Shown: positions 24,364-34,613, counted from the stretch's first letter. The stretch: 64,000 bases of DNA from Candidatus Methylophosphatis haderslevensis (GCA_016711925.1 JADJSA010000002.1:310001-374000); one strand, 5' to 3'. Translations and numbers: made by a program. The notes: generated by a model not told the origin, from the letters alone.

Positions 24364-26664
24364 TTACTTTGCAATACTGCTGCTCAGCACGCTGTTGGCG
24401 CTGTCGAAGGTGTAGCCGGTCTTGCTGATGCTGTTGACGGTCAACGTGTAAGTGCCGCGGCTGCCGGAGGTGCTGAACCTGGCGACTCCGGTCGAACCGG
24501 ATGTGGCGGTCTGCGTCACGGTCGAGCCGCCGGGCTTGGTCCAAGTTGCCGCCACCACCGCGCCTGAAACGGCCACCCCGCTACCGTTGCCGACGACCAC
24601 ATCCCCGATTGCGTTGACCCTGCTCCTTTGCAGCGTGGCGGCAAGGTTGATCGCCGTGCTGCGCAACACCGGAATGGCAACTACGGGATTGACGACGATG
24701 GTGGTGGAACCGCTCGCGGTGGTGGCGTTGCTGTATGTCACCGTCAGCGTGGCGGTATAGGTGCCGACTGCCGTGTAGGTGTGGTTCGCAGTATTGGTAA
24801 ACGTCGTGACGCCGTCGCCGAAGTTCAGGAAGAATTGGCTGCTGGTACCGTCCCCGTAGTTCACCGAATACGAGTTGATCAGCGGGCCGTTCGGATCCAT
24901 GGTGGCGGTGCTGGTCAGGGCGACGGTCAGCGGTACCGTACCGCTGGATGGCGTTGCGGTGATCAGTGGGGGCTGCGCCGGAATCACGCTGGGGCTGACG
25001 TTGATGACGGCCGTCTTGGTAACGCTGGTGTTATCGGTGTACGCCACGGTCAGGCTGGCGGTGTAGGTGCCGGGCAGTTTGTAGGTGTGGCTTGAAGTCT
25101 CGTTCAGGGTGTATGTCCGCGTACCGTCTCCAAGATCAATCGTGCCGGATACGCCGGCAAGGCTGTCGCCATAGCTCAACCTGACGAAGCTCACGATCGG
25201 ACCGTTCGGATCGCTGTTTACGGCCCGGTTGAAAGTGACGGTCAGCGGGGCCGATCCGCTGATGGGCGTCACGGTCAACACCGGCTGGTAGTTCGCTGCG
25301 CCGGGAACGCGCCAGCAGGTGACCAGCGCATCGTAGCCGCCGGCCACGCAGAAATCGCCATTGGGCAACGCCGTGGCCCAGGCGATCGGAAGCTTGGCGA
25401 AGGCTTCCCATACCGGTGTCCCGGTCGCGTCGTACGCCACGGTGACGCCCTGCATGTAGGCGTTGCCCAATACGTCGCGGGTTACGGGGCCGCCGGTGCC
25501 CGATACCACGGTGGTGCCGTCGGCGCGGACGAACACGCTGGCAGGCAGTTCGTCGCCCGACAATGCCTGGTCGCGCCGGACCTTCCATTTGACCGAGCCG
25601 TTGTTGTTCATCGCCACGATCCACCAGTCGAAGTAGCCGCCTGCCGAAGTCTGGCCGGCCACCACCAGGCTGCCGTCCGGCGCGAGCGCGATGCGGCTGC
25701 CGCTGGCACTGCCGGTGGGCGGATTGGCATCGGTGCGCCACAGGCGCGCACCGGTCGCCCGGTCGTAGGCGATAACCGTGAGAAAGCCGTTGACGCCCAC
25801 CGATCCCCTGCCGGTCACGTAGACGCGCGTTGCATCCACCACGACGTCGCTGGTTCCCGTGCCTTCGGCTGCACTCACCAGCCACTTGCGCGCACCGCTG
25901 GCGGCGTCGAACAGGGCGGTTATCCAGGTGCCGGTGACAGAGCCGGTCAGCACGACATCATTGCCGTCGGGGCTGAAGGCGAGCGACGTGGCGTAGTCCT
26001 GCGTCATGAAGCCGAGCGCGAAGCCCTGCGACCAGACCACGCCGCCGGCGGGATTGAACTTGATCAACTGGATATCCTGGCCGTCGCCGATCGAGTTCAT
26101 CGCCAGATAGGTGTTGCCGGCGCCGTCTGCCAGCAGGCGTGCCGCGCCGGGCCGCCATCCGGTCGGAATGTCCTTGCGCCACAGTAGCGTTCCGTCGGTG
26201 GCGTAGCGCACCATGGTCAGGCCGAACGGATAGCCGTGCGAATCGACATTGACGCCTACCGCGGCGAAATCGCCGTTAGGCGCCGCCACCACCCAGTTGC
26301 CGGCGAATGTACCCGAGGCGGGACTGACCGTTTGCTGCCAGCGCCGCACGCCATCAGGCGTGTACGAAGTGACGGCGAGGCTGCGCGCAAAGGCCGGCCC
26401 CGACACGACGGCGACATTGCCCGCGGCGTCGGCGGCTATGCTGCTGGCCTGACCGGCACTGTCGTTGCCGGCAGAGAGGCCACCGGCGGTCCACAGTACG
26501 GGGAGCGTGGTTGCCGCGGCAGCGCCTCCCGCACACAAGGCCATCACCAGCGTCACGATAGCGAGCGCGAGAGCCAGGCTGCGCCTGACCATGAGTTTCA
26601 GCGCGGCGATGACGCCGCCGTTGATCGCGGCAAAAGCCGACCCTTCCATCCGATTCCCAAACAT
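24364..26664 (-). CDS. Secreted beta-propeller/PKD-domain protein
   Basis: A 766-residue exported protein. The ATG at 26664 is preceded by GGGGGAA; a hydrophobic signal follows MVRRSLALALAIV and ends CAGGAAAA. Residues about 50-455 are repeats of the kind AxDGxxxVxG and xxWxxxxxP typical of PQQ-/WD-like beta-propellers. Two PKD-like domains follow, at about 460-560 and 565-665, each opening TPxSGxxPLTV and ending in a HTY-x-GTYTASLTV strand. The C-terminal 95 residues form another Ig-like domain with GVARFSTSGSRGTYTLTV. There is no sorting motif or catalytic residue, so a surface or extracellular binding role is likely. No neighbouring gene hints at the ligand. Confidence 0.75.
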   Translation of the reverse strand: MFGNRMEGSAFAAINGGVIAALKLMVRRSLALALAIVTLVMALCAGGAAAATTLPVLWTAGGLSAGNDSAGQASSIAADAAGNVAVVSGPAFARSLAVTSYTPDGVRRWQQTVSPASGTFAGNWVVAAPNGDFAAVGVNVDSHGYPFGLTMVRYATDGTLLWRKDIPTGWRPGAARLLADGAGNTYLAMNSIGDGQDIQLIKFNPAGGVVWSQGFALGFMTQDYATSLAFSPDGNDVVLTGSVTGTWITALFDAASGARKWLVSAAEGTGTSDVVVDATRVYVTGRGSVGVNGFLTVIAYDRATGARLWRTDANPPTGSASGSRIALAPDGSLVVAGQTSAGGYFDWWIVAMNNNGSVKWKVRRDQALSGDELPASVFVRADGTTVVSGTGGPVTRDVLGNAYMQGVTVAYDATGTPVWEAFAKLPIAWATALPNGDFCVAGGYDALVTCWRVPGAANYQPVLTVTPISGSAPLTVTFNRAVNSDPNGPIVSFVRLSYGDSLAGVSGTIDLGDGTRTYTLNETSSHTYKLPGTYTASLTVAYTDNTSVTKTAVINVSPSVIPAQPPLITATPSSGTVPLTVALTSTATMDPNGPLINSYSVNYGDGTSSQFFLNFGDGVTTFTNTANHTYTAVGTYTATLTVTYSNATTASGSTTIVVNPVVAIPVLRSTAINLAATLQRSRVNAIGDVVVGNGSGVAVSGAVVAATWTKPGGSTVTQTATSGSTGVARFSTSGSRGTYTLTVNSISKTGYTFDSANSVLSSSIAK

Positions 26665-26888
26665 CGATTTCCCCCGTTTCCAATAACAAGAATCCCAGAC
26701 TCTCGAAGTCGCACCCCACGACCGAGTCTGTTCTCCCCCGGCGCGCGCCAGGGTGCCGCGGCAATCCGCGGCCTCGCTGCATCACACCGGCCATCACCCG
26801 GCCAGTCGGCAACGACTGCCCGGATGACTAATCGGCTCCAACCCAAAGTCTGCTATCTTCTTCTTAACGAATCCTGAAGCAGCAACAT

Positions 26889-27545
26889 ATGTACCTTCCG
26901 CGACATTTCAAAGAATCCCGCACCGACGTGCTGCACGAACTGATCGTCGCGCACCCGTTCGCCACGCTGGTGACACTGACTCCGCACGGACTCGAGGCCA
27001 ATGCGATTCCACTGCATCTGCGCCATGAAGGCGGGGCATTTGGCACGCTGGTGGGCCATGTGGCCCGTGCCAACCCGATGTGGGGCCGGTTCGATCCTGC
27101 AGTCGAGGCGCTGGCGGTATTTCAGGGGCCGCAGGCCTACATCTCGCCATCGTGGTATGCGACCAAGCGGCAGACCGGCAAGGTCGTGCCGACCTGGAAT
27201 TACGTGATCGTGCAGGCCCGCGGCCCGCTGCGCATCCGCGATGATGCCAATTGGATCGACACGCTGCTGCATGAGCTGACGACCCGACACGAGGCGGCGC
27301 GGCCGGCGCCATGGTCGGTGGATGATGCGCCGCGCGAGTACACCGAGGCGTTGATGCGCGCCGTGGTCGGCATCGAGATTCCGATCGTGCGCCTCGCCGG
27401 CAAATGGAAAGTCAGCCAGAACCAGCCGGCGGCCAACCGTGCGGGTGTGGTGGCCGGACTGGGCGAGCGCGCCGCGCCCGATGACATCGCAATGGCGGCG
27501 CTGGTGCGCCAATACGGCCCGGCCGAGCCGCCCGATCCGGACTGA
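26889..27545 (+). CDS. paiB: PaiB-family FMN-binding negative transcriptional regulator
   Basis: A 218-residue soluble protein of the PaiB family (PF04299), which has an FMN-binding split-barrel fold. Signature segments are MYLPRHFKE at the start, FATLVTLTPHGLEANAIPL, GHVARANPMW, YISPSWYATK and VPTWNYVIVQARG. The Bacillus member affects sporulation and protease genes, but the biochemical role of proteobacterial homologues is not settled, so the regulator name is inherited. It stands alone, with repeat A4 starting ten bases after its stop. Confidence 0.9.
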   Translation: MYLPRHFKESRTDVLHELIVAHPFATLVTLTPHGLEANAIPLHLRHEGGAFGTLVGHVARANPMWGRFDPAVEALAVFQGPQAYISPSWYATKRQTGKVVPTWNYVIVQARGPLRIRDDANWIDTLLHELTTRHEAARPAPWSVDDAPREYTEALMRAVVGIEIPIVRLAGKWKVSQNQPAANRAGVVAGLGERAAPDDIAMAALVRQYGPAEPPDPD

Positions 27546-27554
27546 CCGGCCCGA

Positions 27555-27662
27555 AAGCCGCGTGGATAGGCGCTCGCAGCCTTGCCTGCCCGCAGAGCCA
27601 AGCCCCATGCGGCTCGCCGGCTTGCATGGCTGAGAATCGCCTATCCATGAGCCTTGCGGGCC
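27555..27662 (+). repeat. Dispersed repeat family A, copy A4
   Basis: The left arm AGCCGCGTGGATAGGCGC and right arm GAATCGCCTATCCATGAG are inverted repeats around CCCGCAGAGCCAAG and CCCCATGCGGCTC sub-units. It starts ten bases downstream of the paiB stop codon. Confidence 0.75.
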
Positions 27663-28041
27663 TGACGTCGGGCACCAGCTAACGCGTCGCTGCAAGACGA
27701 CTCCGACCGTGCTCTCGCAGCCGGCCGATCGCGGCGCGGCAATGGGCGCGCGCAAATATCAGGCACTTCGCGCACGCCAGACGGATTCGCGGCACTCGCG
27801 CGAAAGCCCGCTTTCATGGTGCAAGGCGCCCCGGGTGCCGGCAATCGCGCGGTCTTGCGGACACGCTCCGGCCGAATCTGGCATAGTCTCCCAACTTCGA
27901 GACATGAACTCTCGCGCTCCGTGCGCCCGCGCCCGGCGCCACGGCGAGATTCGGGAACTTGATGACGGAGAATGAGATCGTCGCATCGACCGGGGATCGC
28001 CTCCCCGGCGCACGCATCGGCCGCCGCTGCGGGGTCGCGGC
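27663..28041. other. Upstream region of the c-di-GMP protein gene
   Basis: About 380 bases without a supported gene. It contains a small hairpin at 27990-28008 (CCGGGGA, loop TCGCC, TCCCCGG) shortly before the start codon. I saw no GEMM riboswitch consensus. Confidence 0.45.
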
Positions 28042-30459
28042 ATGAGCCTTCGCGCACGCATTCTCATGCTGGTGCTGGCGGCCTCGGTGCTGCCGGTTCT
28101 GGCGATGCTCTGGCTGCTGCTGGAGAACCGCGCGGCAACCGTTGCGCAGGCCCGCGATCAACTCATCGCCCGAGCCGAGATCATCGCCAACGAGCTGGAC
28201 GACAAGATCGCCGGCACCGCACAACTGCTGTTCGGCTTGGGGCGCGTTCCCCTTCTCGGCGGCGACGACAAGGCAGCATGCTCCGCCTTTCTGGCCGACG
28301 TGCTGAAGGAGCATCCGCAGTACACCGGACTGCTCACGATCACACCCGAGGGGGGCCTGCACTGCGATTCCCTGCGCAGCGGCCGCACGCTCAATCTGAC
28401 CGATCGCCGTTATTTCCAGCAGGCGCTGACCTCGCAGGGACCGGTAGTCGAGCCGGTGATCGGGCGCCTTACCGGCAAGGGCGTGCTGCAGATCGCCTAC
28501 CCGGTGCGCGCGGCCGACGGCGCCCTGCGCTACATCCTGCTCGCTTCACTGGACATGGACGCTTACGGTCGCGCGGTGGTGCAGGCGCTGCCCTATGCGC
28601 GCATGCATTTCCAGGTGTGGAACCGCGACGGCTCGGTCATCATGGACAACCCCGGCCCGGGGTCGGCAAAGATGGAGGCGGGCGCCGGGGAACGGCAATT
28701 CATGCTCGCGCAATCGACGCATGCTAGCGAAACCCTGGGCACCGGCATGCAGGCGCGCATCTGGGCGAAAGCATCGCTGCCCCGCTCGCACGACGCCGGG
28801 CTGAGCCTGGCACTGAGCGTTCCCGAGGACGAACTCAACGAGCGCGTCGGCGGCCAGTTCAAGCGCGCGCTGGCCGGCCTGGTGGCCATGGCATTGCTGA
28901 TCTTCGCCGGCGCCGCACTGCTGGGCGAGTTCGCCGTCAGGCGGCAAACCGCGCGCCTTATGAAAGCGATATCCAGAATGGACGCGGGGGACTACAGCGC
29001 GCCGATCGGCGCGCCCTACCCGCGCGGCGAACTGGGCCAGGTGATGCAGGTGCTCGACCGAATGGCCGTATCGCTCGAACAACAACGCCAGGAAATCGGG
29101 CGCAAGACCGAGGCGCTGGAGCACCTGGCCAGCATCGATGCACTAACCGGCCTGGCCAACCGCCGCATGCTGACCGACCGGCTCGACCAGGCGCTGATCC
29201 ACGCGCGACGATCGGGCCGCGTCGCCGGCGTGCTGATGCTCGACCTGGACCGCTTCAAGACCGTGAACGACAGCCTCGGGCACGGTCAGGGAGACGTGCT
29301 GCTGCAAACGGTGGCCGGCCGCCTGGTCGAATGCGTGCGCGAGGGCGATACCGTTGCCAGGCTCGGCGGCGACGAGTTTGTGGTGGTGCTGAGCGACATG
29401 GCCGATGTCAGCGACATCGTGCCGGTGGCGCAGAAGATCCTCGCGGCGCTGGCCAGGCCGGTGGAAATCGGCCAGCAGTTGTTGTCGGTCAGCACGAGCC
29501 TGGGTATCGCCGTCTATCCGCACGACGGGGAAACGGCCGGCGCGCTGCTCCAGTATGCCGATACCGCGATGTATCGCGCCAAGGATCAGGGCGGCAACGC
29601 GATGGCTTTCTTCACCGCCGAAATGATGCAGGCGATGATCGCCCGCCTGCAACTCGAGGCGGGCTTGCGCCGCGCGCTCGAGCAGGGCGAGTTGCGCCTG
29701 CACTACCAGCCGATCATCGACGCGGCGAGCGGTCGGATCACGTCGGCCGAGGCGCTGGTGCGGTGGCAGGATCCGCAGCGCGGACTGGTTCCGCCGATGG
29801 ACTTCATTCCGATCGCCGAAGAAACCGGACTGATCGTCCCGATCGGCGACTGGGTGTTGCGCGAAGCCTGCGCGCAGGCCCGTTCCTGGCGCGATCTCGG
29901 ACTGGGCGAAATACCGGTCGCCGTCAATCTGTCGGCACGCCAGTTCAGCGCGCCCTCGCTCGACGAATCGGTCGCGCAAGCGCTGCAGGCGTGCGACTGC
30001 CCGGCGTCCTTGCTGCAACTGGAGATTACCGAAAGCTCGATCATGGATCAGGTCGAGCAGGCGCTGGAAACCATGCACCGTCTGACGGCGCTCGGCGTGC
30101 AATTGACGATCGATGATTTCGGTACCGGTTACTCGTCGCTGAGCCAGCTCAAGCGGCTTCCGGTGCGCAAGCTCAAGATCGACCGCACGTTCGTGCACGA
30201 CATTCCGGTCGACGCCGATGACGACATTTTCGTAGACGCGATTCTCTCGCTGGCCGGAAAGCTCGGCCTGCGTACCGTGGCCGAGGGCATTGAGACGCCG
30301 GAGCAGGTGACCTTCCTGGCATCGAGGGGCTGCGACGAGTACCAGGGCTTCCTGTTTTCCCGCCCGTGCGAACCGGAGGCGTTCGCCCGCGTCCTGCGCG
30401 AACGCAACGCCGATGGCATGGCGGAATCCTTGACGGTTTCCACGCCGGGAGCAGGATAG
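28042..30459 (+). CDS. Membrane sensor with Cache, HAMP, GGDEF and EAL domains
   Basis: An 805-residue c-di-GMP turnover protein. A first membrane helix (residues 5-23) and a second (about 275-293) bracket a periplasmic Cache-type sensor domain. HAMP follows at about 295-345, then GGDEF with intact RLGGDEF (GGDEF at 442-446) and EAL with EALVRW (570-575), NLSARQF and DDFGTGYSSL. Both catalytic domains keep their signature residues, so it could make or hydrolyse c-di-GMP, with the direction set by the sensor. A second Cache/GGDEF protein is encoded 0.6 kb downstream on the other strand. Confidence 0.93.
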   Translation: MSLRARILMLVLAASVLPVLAMLWLLLENRAATVAQARDQLIARAEIIANELDDKIAGTAQLLFGLGRVPLLGGDDKAACSAFLADVLKEHPQYTGLLTITPEGGLHCDSLRSGRTLNLTDRRYFQQALTSQGPVVEPVIGRLTGKGVLQIAYPVRAADGALRYILLASLDMDAYGRAVVQALPYARMHFQVWNRDGSVIMDNPGPGSAKMEAGAGERQFMLAQSTHASETLGTGMQARIWAKASLPRSHDAGLSLALSVPEDELNERVGGQFKRALAGLVAMALLIFAGAALLGEFAVRRQTARLMKAISRMDAGDYSAPIGAPYPRGELGQVMQVLDRMAVSLEQQRQEIGRKTEALEHLASIDALTGLANRRMLTDRLDQALIHARRSGRVAGVLMLDLDRFKTVNDSLGHGQGDVLLQTVAGRLVECVREGDTVARLGGDEFVVVLSDMADVSDIVPVAQKILAALARPVEIGQQLLSVSTSLGIAVYPHDGETAGALLQYADTAMYRAKDQGGNAMAFFTAEMMQAMIARLQLEAGLRRALEQGELRLHYQPIIDAASGRITSAEALVRWQDPQRGLVPPMDFIPIAEETGLIVPIGDWVLREACAQARSWRDLGLGEIPVAVNLSARQFSAPSLDESVAQALQACDCPASLLQLEITESSIMDQVEQALETMHRLTALGVQLTIDDFGTGYSSLSQLKRLPVRKLKIDRTFVHDIPVDADDDIFVDAILSLAGKLGLRTVAEGIETPEQVTFLASRGCDEYQGFLFSRPCEPEAFARVLRERNADGMAESLTVSTPGAG

Positions 30460-30578
30460 CGCAACGGCGCTGGAAGCACCGCGATCATGGCGCTACAATC
30501 TGCCGGTCCAGCGACAACCGGGTCGAAACCGGCGCGGCGCGCCACTTCGGACCGCCAATCAACCGACGAGGTTTTGAA

Positions 30579-30968
30579 ATGCCCGCAGTAGGTCTCAATC
30601 ATTACAACCTGCGCGCGCCGCGCGAGCTGATGGAGCGGCTGCGCGGCTTTTACTGCGACGCGGTCGGCCTGAGCGTCGGCGCGCGACCGCCGTTCAACAG
30701 CTTCGGCTACTGGCTGTATGCTGGCGACCAGCCGGTGCTGCACCTTTCGGAAACCCGCGCCGGCCAGAGTCACGCCGCCGGCACGGCAACGACGTTCGAC
30801 CACGCGGCGTTCACCTGCGTCGGGCGCGCCGAATTTGAAGCCCGGCTGGCGCGGATGGGGATTTCATTCCAGACCGCCCACGTGCCGGGAACGACGCAGG
30901 TGCAGTTGTTCATCAGCGACCCCGCCGGCAATGGCGTGGAACTCAATTTCGCCGAAGACGAATCCTGA
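30579..30968 (+). CDS. VOC-family (glyoxalase/bleomycin resistance) protein
   Basis: A 129-residue single-module vicinal oxygen chelate protein. It begins PAVGLNHYNLRA with the first metal-ligand His in LNHYNL, has FDHAAFTC and ends with LFISDPAGNGVELNF, where the Glu is the usual last ligand. Family members are dioxygenases, lyases or resistance proteins; the substrate cannot be inferred. The start is the ATG at 30579, downstream of a weak purine stretch. Confidence 0.85.
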   Translation: MPAVGLNHYNLRAPRELMERLRGFYCDAVGLSVGARPPFNSFGYWLYAGDQPVLHLSETRAGQSHAAGTATTFDHAAFTCVGRAEFEARLARMGISFQTAHVPGTTQVQLFISDPAGNGVELNFAEDES

Positions 30969-31034
30969 TCGGCCGATTTGCCGGACACCCGGCGCAAAGC
31001 GCGCGCGGGGCAGCGCTGCCATTCGGCGGCATGG

Positions 31035-32819
31035 CTAGCCGGATTCCTTCGTCATCGCCGCGGCGGATTTGCGCCGGTACATGTTGCGGTCGGCCACTTT
31101 AAGCAATGACAAGGTATTGTCGGCGTCCTGCGGGAACCAGGCCTCGCCGACCGAGCCGCCGAACGCCATCCCCGGCTCGTCCTCGCCCTCGGACAGTGCC
31201 TCAAATGGCTGCTTGAGCAGCGCGACGATGTGCCGGCGCAGCGGTTCGACCGCCTCTCGCGTCGTGACCTGGTTGAGCATCACGACGAATTCGTCGCCGG
31301 CATAGCGGCCGACCAGGTCGCCCGCGCGCACGTGGCGACGCAGGCGCGCGGCCACCTCGATGAGAAGGCGGTCGCCCAGATCGTGGCCGTAGCGGTCGTT
31401 AACCTGCTTGAAACCGTCGAGATCGATGAAGAGTATTGCGAACGCGCCCTCGAGTGTCGGGTCGGCGCGGTAGCGCGCCACCTTGGCATTGACCTGCCTG
31501 ACGAAGGATTCGCGGTTGGCAAGCCCGGTCAGCGGATCGCTCTGCAATTGCAGTTGCATGGTCTCGAAGCTGCGCGCGAGATCGCCGATTTCGTCGCGCC
31601 GATTGACCTCGACCGGCGCGTCGAGTTCGCCTTGGCCGACCTTTTGCGCCACCAGCGAAAGACGGCTCAGGTCGCCGGCAACCCAGTTGAGTATCCACAG
31701 ACCGACGCCGATTACCGCCAGCGCTGCCAGGGCGCTGAGCAGCACCGTGCGTTCGAGGTTTTCAACTACGCCGGACATGAAATCGCTGCGCGGAATGGCC
31801 ACCAGGGTGATCCAGTCGAGCCCCGCGTTGTCGCGGATGCGCTGGAACGCGGCGTAGATCTGCTCGCCGTCCGCCATGGCGAAGTTCATGGTCCGCGGCT
31901 GGTCGGCCAACTCGCCGCCGGCAATCAACCGGCCCACCTCCGCGTACAGCGCACTCAGCAGCGGATTGGCGCTCTCGGCGACGGTCAGCCGGCTGGTGGT
32001 CGCGCCAGAGTCCCGCCTGACGTTGGGGCCGGCCGACGAGGCGATCAGCTTGCCGTCCGGTTCGATGATGAATGCCTGGCCGTGCGGCGAGACCCTGAGA
32101 CTGCCAACGAAGCGGTTGAGGCCGCGCAGTGAAACGTCGGTCGCCACCACGCCTTCGACTTCGCCGGTTCCCGAAAGCACGCGACGCGCCCGCGTGGCAA
32201 CCAGTTCCTGCGTGCCGAAATCGATATAAACGGCCGTCCAGTTGTCGCTCGCAGCCCCGGCACCCGCCTTGTACCAGGGGCGTTCGCGCGGATCGAACAG
32301 CCGCTCTTCGACCGAGTCGATGTTCAGATCGCCGTCGATGCCGCGGAACCGGAAGCGCGACCGCATGTCGCCAGCCTTGAGCTTGATGCGCAGTTCGGCC
32401 TCGTCGAGCGAGTGGCGGTAGATGCCGAACGACTGACCGGCGCGGTTGCCGTAATAGACATAGTTGTTCGGATCGATATGCAGCGAGGTGGCAATCCACA
32501 GACGGGTGCGCAGCCCCTTGAGGTCGGCTTCGACCGACACCGGCGCCGGCATGCCCGCCGGGAACGCGGCTTCGAGCGCCGCGCCCGAGCCGACGATGTG
32601 CCGGTCGATCGCCTGGGCGATGCGTCCGACGGTCTCGTGCAGCAGGTGTTCCGAGACCGTCGACACCGCCTGGCTGCCGGTGCGGTAGGACAAGACCCCG
32701 ATTACCAGCGCGAGCCCGAGCACCAGCACGACGTAGGGGACGATCAGGACCTGACGGAGAGAAAGAGTCGATTTCACGGCTGCAGCGGCGGCGCAAAGCG
32801 CGTCGACACGAATTATCAC
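31035..32819 (-). CDS. Membrane-bound diguanylate cyclase with Cache sensor
   Basis: A 594-residue protein: a membrane helix near residues 20-42, a dCache-type periplasmic domain with the PWY motif (RERPWYKAG) and a second helix near 360-385. A HAMP segment (NRRDEIGDLARSFE) and a C-terminal GGDEF domain follow. The active-site loop reads RYAGDEFVVML (AGDEF, 507-511); Ala or Ser in the first position is compatible with activity in known cyclases. The Gly-rich tail FGGSVGEAWFP matches the family end. The first in-frame ATG-type start is at 32819, but a GTG at 32777 (KSTLSLRQVL) is also possible. No EAL domain is present. Confidence 0.9.
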   Translation of the reverse strand: MIIRVDALCAAAAAVKSTLSLRQVLIVPYVVLVLGLALVIGVLSYRTGSQAVSTVSEHLLHETVGRIAQAIDRHIVGSGAALEAAFPAGMPAPVSVEADLKGLRTRLWIATSLHIDPNNYVYYGNRAGQSFGIYRHSLDEAELRIKLKAGDMRSRFRFRGIDGDLNIDSVEERLFDPRERPWYKAGAGAASDNWTAVYIDFGTQELVATRARRVLSGTGEVEGVVATDVSLRGLNRFVGSLRVSPHGQAFIIEPDGKLIASSAGPNVRRDSGATTSRLTVAESANPLLSALYAEVGRLIAGGELADQPRTMNFAMADGEQIYAAFQRIRDNAGLDWITLVAIPRSDFMSGVVENLERTVLLSALAALAVIGVGLWILNWVAGDLSRLSLVAQKVGQGELDAPVEVNRRDEIGDLARSFETMQLQLQSDPLTGLANRESFVRQVNAKVARYRADPTLEGAFAILFIDLDGFKQVNDRYGHDLGDRLLIEVAARLRRHVRAGDLVGRYAGDEFVVMLNQVTTREAVEPLRRHIVALLKQPFEALSEGEDEPGMAFGGSVGEAWFPQDADNTLSLLKVADRNMYRRKSAAAMTKESG

Positions 32820-32944
32820 GTCGGAATGGCCGGAGGATTGTCACATAACGTGAAATGCGCCATGCGCAATACCGCCGCGCGTCGTCGGAAGGGCGCCGCG
32901 ACGACCGGCCGGCGGCACCAGATTCGCGCTTAGAATAAGCTTCG

Positions 32945-34185
32945 TCAGTAGAATCTGTGGGAGAGTTCCGGCTCCGGCAACTTGCCAAGTGCATGATACA
33001 AAGCGAGTTCCGCGATGCGGAATGTGCGAAAGCCGTAGGATCTTCTCATGGTCACTTTGGCCTTGTTATTGAGGCCCTCGACGACACCGCTGGAGAACTG
33101 CTTGCGGGCCCGAAAGTAGTTGAGGATGAGCCGCGATGGTTGCGTAGCGTCGCAGCGATTTTCTTCATCGGCTCGATGCGCGAGCACATCACGTCGTTGC
33201 ACCATTGATCGAGGAATTTCCCCGCCCAGGTGGGCGAGTTGTAGTTCCAGAACTGTTGGAAGTCTTCCTTGAGCAGATAGGCGCGCACGGTCTTCAGGTT
33301 GTAGCGCAGCACATCGCGTAATCGGGGCGTTGTTTGGCGGTCAGGTTGGTCTTGCGTTTGAGCAGGCACCAGCGGCTCTTCTTCAGTACCGGCTCGTAGC
33401 CGTCCTGCGCAAGCCGGCGCGCCTCGCCCGCGCGCACCTCGTCGAGCGCCTTGTTCATCTTGGCCACGATGTGAAAGCGATCCAGGATATTCAGCGCATT
33501 GACGCAGCGCGTGCGGATCACCTTCAGGTAGGGCTGCCACATGTCGGAGCAGACGAACTCGATCTTCTCGGCCAGCTCCTTGCCGATGAGGGTGAAGAAC
33601 TGCTCGAAGCTCGCCACCGTGCGCTCCCTGCCGATCCACAGCAGGCGCGTGCAGCCTGCCTCGATCTGTGGACGAGCGTCAAATACTTGTGGCCCTTGGC
33701 ATAGGCGATCTCGTCGACGCCGATGGCAACAATGGGCCCCAGGGTGCGCTGCTCCAGCCCCCAGGCCACCACGAACTCGACCGCCTGGCAGACCTTCTCC
33801 CACGAGGTATGGAAAGACACCGCCGTCTCCTTCCAGGAGAGCGTCCTGCCCAGTGGGCCAGAAACAGCATGTAGGCGCTGGTCAGCTGATGTTTGCCGCA
33901 ACCCCATGGCACTTGCTCGATCTTGACCCCGCAGGCCCGGCAATCGACGCGGCGCATGCGGTACAGTAACAGCACCATGAAGCCCCAGAAGGGAACGAAT
34001 TCAGCGCCGCTGGCTCTGGTGATCGTAGATCGGCCCGCGCTGCTGGCAGCCGGAACACACCGGCTTGGAGCCGCGCCGAGCCGCACCTCGATCTCGATGC
34101 TCTTGGTTTGTGCGCACAGGCGCGCCTTGTCATAGACGAACCCTGGAAAGTGCTGGCAGTGGTTCAGAAGGGTGATCAGTTGCAT
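32945..34185 (-). pseudogene. ISL3-family transposase, decayed by multiple frameshifts
   Basis: Reading right to left, pieces of one ISL3 transposase appear in changing frames. First MQLITLLNHCQHFPGFVYDK, then CSGCQQRGPIYDHQSQRR in another frame, FVPFWGFMVLLLYRMRRVDC and WKETAVSFHTSWEKVCQAV. GVDEIAYAKGHKYLTLV and FVCSDMWQPYLKVI with ILDRFHIVAKMNKALDEV follow, then LRYNLKTVRAYLLKEDFQQF and finally FSSGVVEGLNNKAKVTMRR to the end. At least five or six shifts are needed, so no functional enzyme can be made. The left end (32938-32965) reads CTCTCCCACAGATTCTACTG on the minus strand, which resembles an ISL3 end; no matching right inverted repeat was found. Confidence 0.88.
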
Positions 34186-34613
34186 GGGAAAAGCAGCCGT
34201 CAAAGAACCGGGCGCCATCGTAGCCGAGCGGGCCCTGGCAGCGTATTGCCCGGATCTGGCTGACTGGCCCGCGAGCTGGCGCATCGAGGAACGTGACGTG
34301 GCGCCCGGCCAGCAGATCCTCGAATGCTTCAAGCCTTTCCTGCTGCATTTGCTAAGCCTAGGGCTGTCGAAGAAGACGCTGCACAAGCATCGGGACAACC
34401 CTCTGGCTTCTGGGCGGTGAGATGATCGGCACGATCTCGAACGCGCCCAGGCTGCGAAAGCGGCCCATTGAAGAGTTGCTGTTCTCGGTGCTCGACGAAG
34501 AAGGCGGACCCCTGTTGTCGCATCACGAATCGGAGCAAGAGCAACGCGCGTTCGACTCGACCTGCCGCAAATTCTTTCGCTTCCTGCACAATGGCAAAGA
34601 TCAAATCGCGTAG
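34184..34613 (+). pseudogene. Frameshifted hypothetical protein next to the IS remnant
   Basis: The ATG at 34184 opens MGKAAVKEPGAIVAERALAA, continuing PDLADWPASWRIEERDVAPG and LHLLSLGLSKKTLHKHRDN. It then stops at about 34420. Skipping one base near 34400 continues the same protein as LWLLGGEMIGTISNAPRLRK, ending CRKFFRFLHNGKDQIA at 34613. So one added C in the run AACCCTCTGG broke a gene of about 142 codons. Family and function unknown; it resembles uncharacterised ORFs found beside insertion sequences. Its start overlaps the transposase remnant on the opposite strand. Confidence 0.6.

Noticed and set aside
27990..28008. Hairpin upstream of the GGDEF/EAL gene considered as a c-di-GMP riboswitch
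   Set aside because: Only a 7-bp stem; none of the conserved GEMM sequence blocks could be seen.
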